Below, piece after piece: positions 12,174 through 20,674 of a DNA stretch of 64,000 nt. The stretch's first letter is position 1. Each line of letters opens with the position of its first letter. The notes below the pieces were generated by a model. The model did no database searches and had not been told where the DNA came from. It worked only from the letters and a program-made list of their open reading frames with translations. The translations under genes were made by a program, and so were the position numbers. The DNA is from Rhodoligotrophos sp. CJ14 (lineage in GTDB: Bacteria; Pseudomonadota; Alphaproteobacteria; Rhizobiales; Im1): positions 4,538,001-4,602,000 of the forward strand of contig NZ_CP133319.1 of assembly GCF_038811545.1 (NCBI RefSeq), given 5' to 3'.

Positions 12174-14153
12174 TTGCTGAGCATCGGGGCTGAGGGCAGC
12201 CGAAGGATCGCTGTCGAAGAAGCCATAGGGGCGTAAGGTGAAGCTGTGCCACATGGTGGGCAGGATCGGCCAGTCCTCGGGTCTCGTCACGTGGCGAAAG
12301 CCGATCGTGTACCAGAAGACGAGATCCTGATTTTCGACGGAGTCCGCATCCCCGGCGAATTTGGGCACGCCCTCATCGAGGCTGACCAAGGGAAAATCAC
12401 CGGCGGCATAGAGCTCGGCGGGCTTGGCTTGGGTGACCCATAGGGTGGAGCTGGAAAAAGCGGCGCGTCGCTGGGCCGGATCTTGCGGATCCAGCAGCGA
12501 TGTTGCGGTGCCGTGTCCTGGCATGATCTCATATCCCGGATGATAGCCGAGGGCGGTGCGTTGATTGGGATTGATGACCCGCCAGATCTCGCCCGCCCCG
12601 TGATGGCTGCCGGTAACGGGGCCCTCCTTGGCAATGATCTCCGGCTTAAGCCGCCAAAGGCTCGTGCGCGGGTTGTCCGTCGGTAGGGCTTCTGGAACAA
12701 AGCGCTCGGTGATGAAACTGTTCTGGGGCCCATCCACATCGAGATCGAGCCGGAACGCGAAATAATGGTCGTGATAGGGGGCAACGGTCTGGGGAGCAAC
12801 GAGCGCGCCATAGCGGGTATCTTCAGCCGCATGGGGTCCGGTGAGTGCGTCCGATCGCACCGTCTTCACCGCATCGATCCCGGTTGCGCCCGCTCGGATC
12901 GTGATGCTGCCGCGCGATGAGAAGATGTAATCGATGATATAGTCGTAATTGCCGATGGTCGGGATGGTCCGCACCACCAGCTCGATGTCCGGCCGGGCGA
13001 TGGTTTCGCCGGTTTCAGCTGCATAATGCCGCCAGGCGGGATCCCCGGTCGCCCGCTCGAAGATGCACAACGCGCGATCGGCCTTGAACATGCCGCCGCG
13101 ATCGCTCGGCATGAGCATGTCGAGATAATAGGACTGTGCGGGGCAGTCACGCCCCTCCGCAAGCGACGAGACGAGATAGCCCAGCCCGAGCTCACCCGCA
13201 TCGAGATAATTGCGGGTATTCCATCCAAGTGCCGGATCCATATAGGGCACGAAGAGCTCCGCCAGGGCCATCTGATACGCGACCAGCCGCTCCCGATCGC
13301 CATCCTTGAAACGCGCCAGCGAGACCACAAGCCCCTGGCGCCGGTCGGGACGAAGGTGGAAAGACCAGTTCTGCCATTTCACCTGCCATGTGCCGGTGAT
13401 CTCGATATTGGTCCCTTGGGGCGATGCATTGATGACCGGTTTCTGAGCGGGCAGAGGACCGGGTGCAGCCAATGGCTTTACCGGCGCAGGTGCGATGACC
13501 GGCGGCTCGACCTTCACATCGATGACCTCGCCGGTCTCCGCATCCACGATGGCGAGAATGCCTTCGATCGAACGGCTCGAATAGGGCGAGAGCCGATGCT
13601 TGTCATCATAGCAGGTCACCCTCAGGATGCGCCGCGTGCCGAAGGCCTCACTGGGAAACACCCCCGGCGGCATCGGCGTGCAGCTCACATCCGACAGATC
13701 GGTGATCCCGGCATTCTGCATGGCGGCGCGCCAGCGCGAATCTCCCGTCACAACATCGGCCACGCGCGCCCACTCATCCTGCATGAGAGATGGCTGTGCG
13801 CCGGGGAGGTCGCGATGGGAGGCGACGCGGTTTCCGGCAAGGTCGACAATCGCCTCTCTCGTCTCCCCATCACGGCGCATGATCACCAGCGCATTCCGTG
13901 GGAACGGCTTGCCGGGCGACCAGGCCAGGACATTTGCCTTGGGCGGCTCCTTCAGGGTGATGGTGGGGAACAGCGTGTCGTCATCCGCAAGACCGGCTTG
14001 CTTCAGAACACTGACGGCGCGGCCGATCTCCTGATAGGTGAGTGCATCCAGCGGAAATTGCGGCTCGGCCATCTGGGCTGAGCCTGGCTGTATTGCACAG
14101 AGAAAAGTGGCCAGCGCGCCGAGAAGAATCAGGAGGCGGGAATTATGTCTCAT
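12171..14153 (-). CDS. Exported copper amine oxidase (TPQ type)
   Basis: Oxidises primary amines to aldehydes with release of ammonia and hydrogen peroxide. Starting at ATG 14153 gives 660 residues with a signal peptide (RLLILLGALATFLCAIQPGSAQ), so it acts in the periplasm; a TTG at 14186 is also in frame. The catalytic domain carries the TPQ precursor Tyr in GNYDY, the copper ligands HxH in PYHDHYFAFRLDLDVDG, the third His in RHVTRPEDWPILP, and the base-containing YLDAGELGLG. It seems fully equipped for catalysis. The natural amine is unknown; no adjacent amine pathway genes are seen. Confidence 0.9.
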   Translation of the reverse strand: MRHNSRLLILLGALATFLCAIQPGSAQMAEPQFPLDALTYQEIGRAVSVLKQAGLADDDTLFPTITLKEPPKANVLAWSPGKPFPRNALVIMRRDGETREAIVDLAGNRVASHRDLPGAQPSLMQDEWARVADVVTGDSRWRAAMQNAGITDLSDVSCTPMPPGVFPSEAFGTRRILRVTCYDDKHRLSPYSSRSIEGILAIVDAETGEVIDVKVEPPVIAPAPVKPLAAPGPLPAQKPVINASPQGTNIEITGTWQVKWQNWSFHLRPDRRQGLVVSLARFKDGDRERLVAYQMALAELFVPYMDPALGWNTRNYLDAGELGLGYLVSSLAEGRDCPAQSYYLDMLMPSDRGGMFKADRALCIFERATGDPAWRHYAAETGETIARPDIELVVRTIPTIGNYDYIIDYIFSSRGSITIRAGATGIDAVKTVRSDALTGPHAAEDTRYGALVAPQTVAPYHDHYFAFRLDLDVDGPQNSFITERFVPEALPTDNPRTSLWRLKPEIIAKEGPVTGSHHGAGEIWRVINPNQRTALGYHPGYEIMPGHGTATSLLDPQDPAQRRAAFSSSTLWVTQAKPAELYAAGDFPLVSLDEGVPKFAGDADSVENQDLVFWYTIGFRHVTRPEDWPILPTMWHSFTLRPYGFFDSDPSAALSPDAQQ

Positions 14154-14191
14154 GCGGGCAGTTAACCTTGAGACAAGCTGGCCCAACAGAG

Positions 14192-14215
14192 AAAAAGGCG
14201 CCGATTGCTGCGCCT
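14192..14215 (-). terminator. Rho-independent terminator of the peroxiredoxin gene
   Basis: On the minus strand AGGCGC, an 8-base loop, and GCGCCT are followed by a run of T (plus-strand AAAAA at 14192-14196). It begins 28 bases after the stop of the gene at 14243. Confidence 0.75.
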
Positions 14216-14242
14216 CTTTCGCCCACTATGGGTATACGGTCG

Positions 14243-14878
14243 CTAAGACTTGGGCTGCTCGACCAGCCGCAGATAAGGCTTCAGCGGCCTCCAGCCTTGC
14301 GGGAACTTGACCTTCGCCTCTTCATCGCTGACCGACGGCACGATGATCACATCCTCACCTTGCTTCCAGTTCACCGGGGTGGCGACCTGGTGCTTGGCGG
14401 TGAGCTGCAGGCTGTCGATCACCCGCAGGATCTCATCGAAATTGCGTCCCGTAGATGCGGGATAAGTCAAGGTCAGCTTGATCTTCTTGTCCGGCCCGAT
14501 GACGAACACGGAACGCACCGTCATTGTGTCGCTCGCATTGGGATGGATCATCCCATAGAGATCGGCAACCTTCCGATCCGGGTCCGCAATGAGCGGGAAG
14601 TTCAAGGCATAGCCTTGCGTCTCCTGAATATCCGCAGCCCATTTATCGTGGGCATCTAGCGGGTCGACGGAAATACCGATCACCTTCACATTGCGTTTGT
14701 CGAACTCAGGTTTGAGCTTCGCGGTATAGCCGAGCTCAGTTGTGCAGACCGGTGTAAAATTCCGAGGGTGCGAGAACAGCACGCCCCATTTATCCCCGAG
14801 CCATTCATGAAATCGGATCGTTCCCTCGGTCGTCTCGGCCGTGAAATCCGGCGCGGTATCTCCAAGCTGTAGGGTCAT
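14243..14878 (-). CDS. Peroxiredoxin, 1-Cys (Prx6) type
   Basis: Thiol peroxidase of 211 residues reducing hydrogen peroxide and organic hydroperoxides. The peroxidatic Cys sits in NFTPVCTTELG, after SHPR, the arrangement of the Prx6 class. The C-terminal dimer extension (GWRPLKPYLRLVEQP) is also typical. No second conserved resolving Cys is seen. It neighbours the hydrogen-peroxide-producing amine oxidase on the same strand but has its own terminator, so co-function is only suggestive. Confidence 0.95.
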   Translation of the reverse strand: MTLQLGDTAPDFTAETTEGTIRFHEWLGDKWGVLFSHPRNFTPVCTTELGYTAKLKPEFDKRNVKVIGISVDPLDAHDKWAADIQETQGYALNFPLIADPDRKVADLYGMIHPNASDTMTVRSVFVIGPDKKIKLTLTYPASTGRNFDEILRVIDSLQLTAKHQVATPVNWKQGEDVIIVPSVSDEEAKVKFPQGWRPLKPYLRLVEQPKS

Positions 14879-15022
14879 GTTCGTCTCCCTTTGGCTCTGA
14901 CGGCTCTGTTTCCCCTGGTTCTTTTATCAGAACAAAAGTGCGATAGAAAGAACTCTTATTTTAGCCGCACTGCAACATATAAGGTGCGATGATCCAATCA
15001 ATTCCAGGTCCATGTCGGTTTT

Positions 15023-15982
15023 ATGATGCGATCAGTCATCTCTGTGGCACTGCCCGTACTCGGCCTGCTGATCAGCCTTGCAGTGCTTATTGCCGGCTTT
15101 TTCGGCCAGTGGTGGCTGCCATTGGACGTTCTGTCCCACGTCAGACTCCATGCCGTTGGCATGGCGCTGATCTTCGCCTTCGCCATCATGACCGGTCGCC
15201 TCTGGTTCCCGGTGACCGTGGCAGGCTGCGTCTGCCTATATCTCGGGATCGGCCTGTCCTGGATGGCAGCCGCAAAACTCTCCCCGTCCCCTGAGCCTTT
15301 GCGTCCCGAGGAGCGCCAGCTGACACTCCTATCCTTTAACAGCTGGGTTCAGAACGATGACATTACGGCGGTGGAGGCGGCTGTGCGCCGCGAGAGCGCG
15401 GACGTCGTGGTGCTACAAGAGTTCTTCCGCGAGAAGAAAGCGCTGATCGAGCGCCTCCGTGATCTCTATCCATTTTCCTTCGGCTGTGGGAAACCCGCCG
15501 ACTGCAGCATGGTTATGCTCGCGAAACATCCCATCGAGAAAGCTGAGGTGGTGACCCTGGGCGAAAACCTGCCAGTGCTGATCGGCCGTTTCGGCTCGCA
15601 GCTTGGCTATGCGACGGTGATAAGCGTGCATACGCTGCGCGCGCCCTGGATCTATCACCAGGCGCGGCAGGTCTCGTCCCTTGCCGACCTTCTGAACCAC
15701 CAGAATGGCCCTTTGATCGTGGCCGGTGACTTCAACGCGACCCCCTATTCGGAAATGTTCAGGAGTTTGCAGCAGGACTCTGGTCTGACGGGCCTCCAGT
15801 ACTGGCCGACTTGGCCCGCCATGCCCGTGGCGTTGCCCCAGCTTGCAATAGACCACATGTTCATCTCGCGGGAGGTGCGTCCGCTCGGAGAGCCGCGGCC
15901 GATCGCTCCGGCTGGCTCAGATCATCTGCCCATACTTGCGACATTCGCTATCTCTCCACCGGCGGCCCAAGCTGCGCGGTGA
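15023..15982 (+). CDS. Membrane-anchored endonuclease/exonuclease/phosphatase family protein
   Basis: A 319-residue protein with three N-terminal hydrophobic segments (to about residue 85), then a metal-dependent EEP hydrolase domain. Motifs seen are LLSFNSWVQN (strand with metal Asn), VVVLQEFF (metal Glu), AGDFNATPYS (catalytic Asp/Asn) and GSDHLPI (catalytic His with Asp). The fold faces the periplasm if the usual topology holds. Substrate could be phosphoesters of nucleic acid or lipid. The EEP gene runs divergently from the peroxiredoxin gene. Confidence 0.88.
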   Translation: MMRSVISVALPVLGLLISLAVLIAGFFGQWWLPLDVLSHVRLHAVGMALIFAFAIMTGRLWFPVTVAGCVCLYLGIGLSWMAAAKLSPSPEPLRPEERQLTLLSFNSWVQNDDITAVEAAVRRESADVVVLQEFFREKKALIERLRDLYPFSFGCGKPADCSMVMLAKHPIEKAEVVTLGENLPVLIGRFGSQLGYATVISVHTLRAPWIYHQARQVSSLADLLNHQNGPLIVAGDFNATPYSEMFRSLQQDSGLTGLQYWPTWPAMPVALPQLAIDHMFISREVRPLGEPRPIAPAGSDHLPILATFAISPPAAQAAR

Positions 15983-16066
15983 GAACACCTTTTGAGGGCT
16001 TGCCCGCGAATGCGTTGCGGTTCACTCTTTGCCCTTCTGGCCCTCGTGGCAATCTCAGCGTGATTC

Positions 16067-16972
16067 ATGCGGTATTACGTTTTTTTGGCGCTTGCCCCGC
16101 TTTTCTGGGCAGGCAACTGGGTGGTCGGTCGCGGGGTGCATGATGCAATCTCGCCGGTTGGCCTGAATTTCTGGCGTTGGTTTGTCGCCCTAATCATCCT
16201 GTTGCCGATCGGCATTCCCGCCGTGATCCGGCAATGGCCCATTGTGCGCCGTGAGGCGCGGCATTTGCTGCTCACCTCCCTTGTGGGCGGCGTATGCTTT
16301 TCCTTTCTCGTGTTCTGGGGCCTCAACCACACCAGCGCCATCAACGCCGTGGTGCTGAATTCGAGCCTCAGCTTCTTCATCATTCTCGGCAGCTGGCTTC
16401 TGCTGGGCGATCGCATGTCGCGCCGGCAGACCATCGGCATGATCATTTCAGTCATCGGCGTGCTGGTGGTGGTGAGCCATGGCGACCCGGCTTTCCTGTT
16501 TCATCTCGAGTTCGGCTTTGGCGACCTGTTGATCCTCATCGCCATGCCGTTCTGGGCACTCTACTCCGTCATGCTGAAGAGCTGGCCCACACGGCTCGAT
16601 GGCTTGGGGCTCCTGACGGTCACGGCGGCCATGTGTGCCCTCATGTGCGCTATGGTCTATCCCATCGATATCCTGTTTAACCCGAAGGCATTGCCGGCCA
16701 TCGAGCCCGGCATCATCGGCGCCATTCTCTTCATTGCTGTCTTTCCCTCGATCGGCGCGTTCTTCTTTTGGAGCGAGGGGATCAAGGGTCTGAGCCCGAA
16801 TATGGCGAGCTATATGTACCCGCTGATGCCGGCTTACGGCACCATCCTCGCCGTGATCTTTCTCGGCGAGGATCTCCACGGCTTTCAGCTGGCGGGTCTC
16901 GGCATCATCCTAGCAGGCGTCTATATCTGCACCGTGCCGCCCCGGCGAAGGCTTCAGGAGCAGGAGGGCTGA
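16067..16972 (+). CDS. EamA/DMT-family transporter
   Basis: A 301-residue inner-membrane protein with ten predicted helices in two EamA repeats. The first repeat opens YYVFLALAPLFWAGNWVVGRGV and the second LIAMPFWALYSVMLKSW, with the typical end of each repeat LGDRMSRRQTIGMIISVIGVLVV and LGEDLHGFQLAGLGIILAGVYI. Members export or exchange amino acids, metabolites or sugars; the substrate cannot be read from sequence. It follows the EEP gene after 84 bases. Confidence 0.92.
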   Translation: MRYYVFLALAPLFWAGNWVVGRGVHDAISPVGLNFWRWFVALIILLPIGIPAVIRQWPIVRREARHLLLTSLVGGVCFSFLVFWGLNHTSAINAVVLNSSLSFFIILGSWLLLGDRMSRRQTIGMIISVIGVLVVVSHGDPAFLFHLEFGFGDLLILIAMPFWALYSVMLKSWPTRLDGLGLLTVTAAMCALMCAMVYPIDILFNPKALPAIEPGIIGAILFIAVFPSIGAFFFWSEGIKGLSPNMASYMYPLMPAYGTILAVIFLGEDLHGFQLAGLGIILAGVYICTVPPRRRLQEQEG

Positions 16973-17155
16973 CTAAGCGAGAGAGGCGGCTTTCAGTTTC
17001 CATTAACCACGTTGCTTAACCCGGCATTCTCCATAGCCAGGCAAGATGCTGTTTCCGGCTGAACAGTATCTTCTGCGCTTTTCCGCCGGAGAATGCCCGA
17101 TGGCGGTTTGGTTCGTGACGTCTCGTATGTCTCGTTGCGTGGAGAGTGGGTGCAA

Positions 17156-17419
17156 ATGGCGGATTTGACCCTGGTCGTGTCGAATGATCAGCCCGCGAAT
17201 GCGCGGCAGCATTCAAGCCGACTGCTGCTGAAGCTCGGGCTGATGGCCGAGCAGGGGCGGCCTCGTGATCTCATCAACGCGCATAAATGGATGAGCCTCG
17301 CAGCGCTCAAGGGAAGCGGAGAGGCCCGCATGCACCGGCTCCGGCTTGCGAAGGAGATGGCCCCCGCCGATCTCGCCGAGGCTCATCGTCGGCTGCGGGA
17401 ATGGCTCGATCGCCACTGA
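17156..17419 (+). CDS. Small Sel1-like repeat protein
   Basis: An 87-residue protein starting at ATG 17156 after GGAGAGTGGG. The segment LGLMAEQGRPRDLINAHKWMSLAALKGSGEA resembles one Sel1/TPR-like helix pair (usual form LG..Y..G.GV..D...A..W...AA..G). No signal peptide. Single-repeat proteins of this size occur in Hyphomicrobiales; the role is unknown. An upstream in-frame start at 17093 is possible but lacks a ribosome site. Confidence 0.7.
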   Translation: MADLTLVVSNDQPANARQHSSRLLLKLGLMAEQGRPRDLINAHKWMSLAALKGSGEARMHRLRLAKEMAPADLAEAHRRLREWLDRH

Positions 17420-17422
17420 CGC

Positions 17423-17446
17423 CACAGGCGCTGCTCCGCGCCTGTG
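17423..17446 (+). terminator. Hairpin after the Sel1-like gene
   Basis: CACAGGCG and CGCCTGTG pair perfectly around CTGCTCCG, four bases after the stop codon. There is no T tract, so it could be a transcript-stabilising hairpin instead of a terminator. Confidence 0.45.
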
Positions 17447-17486
17447 CGGAGAGACGCAGATCACATCTGAGCTCGAAAAGCTTTTA

Positions 17487-17518
17487 GCCAAATAAAAGGG
17501 AGAGACTTGCATCTCCCC
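17487..17518 (-). terminator. Rho-independent terminator of the minus-strand secreted protein gene
   Basis: Read on the minus strand: GGGAGA, loop TGCAAGTC, TCTCCC, then TTTTATTT. It lies about 40 bases after the stop of the gene at 17559. Confidence 0.75.
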
Positions 17519-17558
17519 CTGATCTCGATCGAAATGATCTCGGGCCTTCACCCGGCCA

Positions 17559-17882
17559 TTACCACGCGGAATTCAGCGCGTTCGGCGTATTGAAGTCGTG
17601 ATCGAGCATCCTGTTCATGTTTTGAATGAGATACCGCTCGCGATACTGGGACTTGTAGATCTCCGTCTCGCGCACCGCGGCCATGGCGTCGATGCGATCC
17701 TGTTCGCTGTTCAGCGGCGGTAGCTCATCGCGTCCGGGGCCATAGACGAAGCCTTGCGGGATGAACTGCTCGGCTGCGTGGCTCGGGCCTGCGTGCCCGG
17801 TGACCGCGTGACCGGCCGTGAGTGAAACCGATGCCAAGATCAGCGCGATCGCCAGACGTGAACATTGCCTCCTAGATATCAT
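17559..17882 (-). CDS. Small exported protein of unknown function
   Basis: A 107-residue protein starting at ATG 17882, which has a strong ribosome site (AAGGAG, six bases away). The N terminus MISRRQCSRLAIALILASVSLTAGHAV is a signal peptide. The mature part is polar, with FIPQGFVYGPGRDELPPLNSEQDRIDAMAAVRETEIYKSQ and a short C-terminal tail rich in Asn. No domain is recognised. It has its own terminator and is probably monocistronic. Confidence 0.7.
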   Translation of the reverse strand: MISRRQCSRLAIALILASVSLTAGHAVTGHAGPSHAAEQFIPQGFVYGPGRDELPPLNSEQDRIDAMAAVRETEIYKSQYRERYLIQNMNRMLDHDFNTPNALNSAW

Positions 17883-18271
17883 GCTGATCTCCTTGCGCGA
17901 CATGCAACTGCGATAATCCATGCCGTCCCATATTCCTCTAACGGACCCGGTCGCGCCGCCGTTCCCATCTCATATAAGCACAGCGGCAGTGGCGCTCCAT
18001 ATGAATTTCATGGGCGGTTCATTTCTTGTGGAGTCTTGCGGCAACTGTGCAACGTAACGTCGAGGCATTTTGGTCAGCGCGGCCTCATTCCCCGCCAACT
18101 TAAATCAGTTTCCTTACAGAAAGGTAGAGATCGGATTGGCTTTGACTTGGCCACGGCGGGTTTTCTAATGTCCGCTTGAACAGGAATGCGCCAAACGCTG
18201 CCTGCTGATGAAACCCAGTGGTCGGTGTTCATCCTGTAGGCCAGCCACCGCGGCAGGAAAGAGGGGCGACC
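17883..18271. other. 389-base intergenic region with a candidate promoter
   Basis: Holds the upstream signals of two divergent genes. TTGACT at 18142-18147 and TCTAAT at 18164-18169, 16 bases apart, form a plausible promoter for the transporter fusion. No convincing coding sequence or RNA is seen. Confidence 0.4.
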
Positions 18272-20464
18272 GTGGTCACCGAAGCGAAATCTGCCGGTTC
18301 GGCGCAATCCTCAAATCTCGCAACCTGGATCCTTCTGAGCGCGGTCCTGGGCCTTGTATGCGGCATTGCCGTGGGCAACCGGGCAGCGGTTCTGCAACCG
18401 CTCGGCATTGCCTATTCGAAAATGCTGGAGATCTCGGTTTTCCCCTATCTGATCTGTTCGCTTCTGGTGGGCCTGGGCGGTCTTGCGCGCGACAGGGCGC
18501 CGAGGCTTCTGAAGGCGAGCTGGCCCGCCTATCTCCTGTTCTGGGCCCTGACCTTCGCGACAATTCTGCTGCTGGGCTCCGTGGTGCCCCGTCCGCCCTT
18601 GCCGAGCCTCGTCACCCCCGAGACATCGAACCTTTCCACGAGCCTGATCGATCTGCTCATTCCAGCCAATCTGATCCAGGCTCTGCAGAACGATTTCATT
18701 CCGGCGATCGTGATCTTCTCGATCCTGTTCGGCATCGCCATACAGGCCGTGCCGCAGAAGGCCGCCTTTCTCGAAACCATGGAGGTTCTGCGCAAGGCGA
18801 GCGTCACCATTTGGATGTGGGTGGTCTATTTCGCGCCCATCGGTGTTTTCGCGCTCTTTGCGAGCACCGCAGGGACAGTCAACCCACAGGTTGCAGGCTC
18901 GCTCCTCTCTTACATGGGCTTGTTTCTGCTCGGCAGTTTCGGGCTTGCCTTCCTGGTCCTTCCCATCGTGCTGCGCCGGCTTGTTCCCCTGAGCTATCGC
19001 GAGATGATCGAGGAGCTGCGGCCGGCCATCACCCTGGCCCTGGTGACGACCCTATCCGCCGCGGCCCTTCCGCAAATCCAACGCGCGGCGGAACGCTTGC
19101 TCGCCACCCAGGGCATAGAGGGTGATGAAGCTAAGGATGTCATTCGCGCAACCCTGTCGATCAGCTACGTGCTATGCCAGCTCGGCAACTATTTCATCGC
19201 CCTGTTCGTCATCTATCTCAGCTACCATTTTCGCATAGCGCTCGATTTCAGCCATCTGGTGCTGCTGCCGCCGATGACCCTGCTTGCGGGCATCGGCTCG
19301 CCGAGCGCATCGGTGGAGGCGGCGGCCTTCCTGTCCCAGTGGCTGAACCTGCCGGCCGGATCGACCGATCTCTACGTGGAGACCATGACGGTCACCCGCT
19401 ATGGTCAGGTGGCTGTCTCGGTCATGGGCTTTGCCTGCGTGACCCTGGTGGTGCCGATGATCTATTTCGGCCGGACCCGCTTCAGGCTGCAGCCGATCTT
19501 GCCGGGCCTGCTTGCCGCAGCCATTCTGTTCGGAGGCATAGCGATTGGCGGGCGCATCCTGCAATCTTCCCTGTTTCCGCCACCCAGCGATGCGGCCGTC
19601 TTGGCTCGCAGTTTGAGTTCCGACACGGTGCAAGGCGTTGAGGCGACCATCCTGAGAGCACGGCCGCAGGGGCTGACAACGCTTGCCGGGGCAGGGAGCC
19701 TCGATGCGATTCGCGCCCGCGGCTTCATGCGGGTTGGCTATGGCGTCAACATCATGCCATTCAGCTATTTCAATGCGCGAGGCGACCTCGTCGGCTATGA
19801 CGTGGCAGCCGCCTATCGGCTGGCGAGAGATCTGCATGTGGCAATCGAGCTCGTTCCGGTGGATTGGTCATCCCTCGAGGCGGACCTCGCCGGAGGCCGT
19901 TATGACATCATCATGGCAGGTGCTTATGCGACGGCGGACCGCCTGCGCAACCTGGACGTCTCGGCATTCTACCTGACGAGCCCCATCGCGCTGATCGTGC
20001 CGTCGGAGAAGACCCCGCTGTTCCGAGACTATGATGCAATTGCCGCGCGCAAGGGCTTGAAGCTCGCGGTGTTTCGCGACCCGGTCCTCGAGCCGCTCGT
20101 TCACAGCCTTTTTCCACAGGCGGAGATCACCCTGCTGACCTCCTATGACGAGCTGCCCGACGATACTGTTCTTGATGGGGCATTATGGACTGCAGAGCAG
20201 GCGGCCTCCTGGACGGCTGCCCGCACCGGGTACACCGCGGTCGTCCCCGAGAATATTGGGGCGCCGTTGCCCTTTTCCTACCTGATGCCCAAAGGCTCAC
20301 ATGACCTCGCCCGCTACGTGGATCTCTGGATGGCGCTCGAGACCGCCGAAGGCACCAGGGACCGCGAAATGGCCTATTGGCTGCGGGGGCAAGCGCGGCC
20401 TGATCCAAGCCGCCGCTGGAACTTGCTTGACAATGTGATCGCCCCGCTCTGGGCCAAGCACTGA
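18272..20464 (+). CDS. Cation:dicarboxylate symporter-like protein fused to a periplasmic solute-binding domain
   Basis: A 730-residue fusion. Residues about 15-430 are a DAACS/SDF-type membrane domain (for example SVFPYLICSLLVGLGGLARD, LIPANLIQALQNDFIPAIVIFSILFGIA). Residues about 470-715 are a type 3 extracellular solute-binding domain (SLDAIRARGFMRVGYGVNIMPFSYFNARGDLVGYDVAAAYRLA ... AGGRYDIIMAGAYATADR). The C-terminal domain would sit in the periplasm after the last helix. Conserved cation-site motifs of the symporter family look degenerate: the region of NMDGT reads VLCQLGNYF and the later Asp-containing helix reads ETMTVTRYGQ. GTG 18272 follows AGGAAAGAGGGG and is preferred to the in-frame 18218 start. 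Substrate unknown; an amino or dicarboxylic acid is likely. Confidence 0.85.
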   Translation: MVTEAKSAGSAQSSNLATWILLSAVLGLVCGIAVGNRAAVLQPLGIAYSKMLEISVFPYLICSLLVGLGGLARDRAPRLLKASWPAYLLFWALTFATILLLGSVVPRPPLPSLVTPETSNLSTSLIDLLIPANLIQALQNDFIPAIVIFSILFGIAIQAVPQKAAFLETMEVLRKASVTIWMWVVYFAPIGVFALFASTAGTVNPQVAGSLLSYMGLFLLGSFGLAFLVLPIVLRRLVPLSYREMIEELRPAITLALVTTLSAAALPQIQRAAERLLATQGIEGDEAKDVIRATLSISYVLCQLGNYFIALFVIYLSYHFRIALDFSHLVLLPPMTLLAGIGSPSASVEAAAFLSQWLNLPAGSTDLYVETMTVTRYGQVAVSVMGFACVTLVVPMIYFGRTRFRLQPILPGLLAAAILFGGIAIGGRILQSSLFPPPSDAAVLARSLSSDTVQGVEATILRARPQGLTTLAGAGSLDAIRARGFMRVGYGVNIMPFSYFNARGDLVGYDVAAAYRLARDLHVAIELVPVDWSSLEADLAGGRYDIIMAGAYATADRLRNLDVSAFYLTSPIALIVPSEKTPLFRDYDAIAARKGLKLAVFRDPVLEPLVHSLFPQAEITLLTSYDELPDDTVLDGALWTAEQAASWTAARTGYTAVVPENIGAPLPFSYLMPKGSHDLARYVDLWMALETAEGTRDREMAYWLRGQARPDPSRRWNLLDNVIAPLWAKH

Positions 20465-20674
20465 AGCCGCTTGAAGTTTGGCAGCACCCTGTCGCGTTTT
20501 TCCGGCGTGGTGCCGGGTTTCTTCGTGACATCTCTGTTAACTCGCGGTTCACTAGGCCGCTGCCGTGCGCGGGTATGAGTCGCGGCAGGACGGGGAATCA
20601 CAATGGGCCCGCCCTTAGGCATGTCTGTGGCGACCGCTTCGGATCGCACGACGGCGCCGTGATTGTTGGCGGGC

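Noticed and set aside
12246-14081. Long plus-strand frames opposite the copper amine oxidase
   Set aside because: The minus-strand product has all amine oxidase motifs; the plus frames are low-complexity shadows.
14930-14965. Possible OxyR-type site between peroxiredoxin and EEP genes (GTTCTTTTATCAGAAC)
   Set aside because: Partial dyad only, with no match to a defined OxyR consensus.
17003-17020. Second CtrA-like box before the Sel1-like gene
   Set aside because: The two TTAA halves are 9 bases apart, not 7.
20537-20552. CtrA-like box before the GGDEF-EAL gene
   Set aside because: Spacing is right (TTAA-N7-TTCAC) but the second half has a mismatch; too weak to list as a feature.
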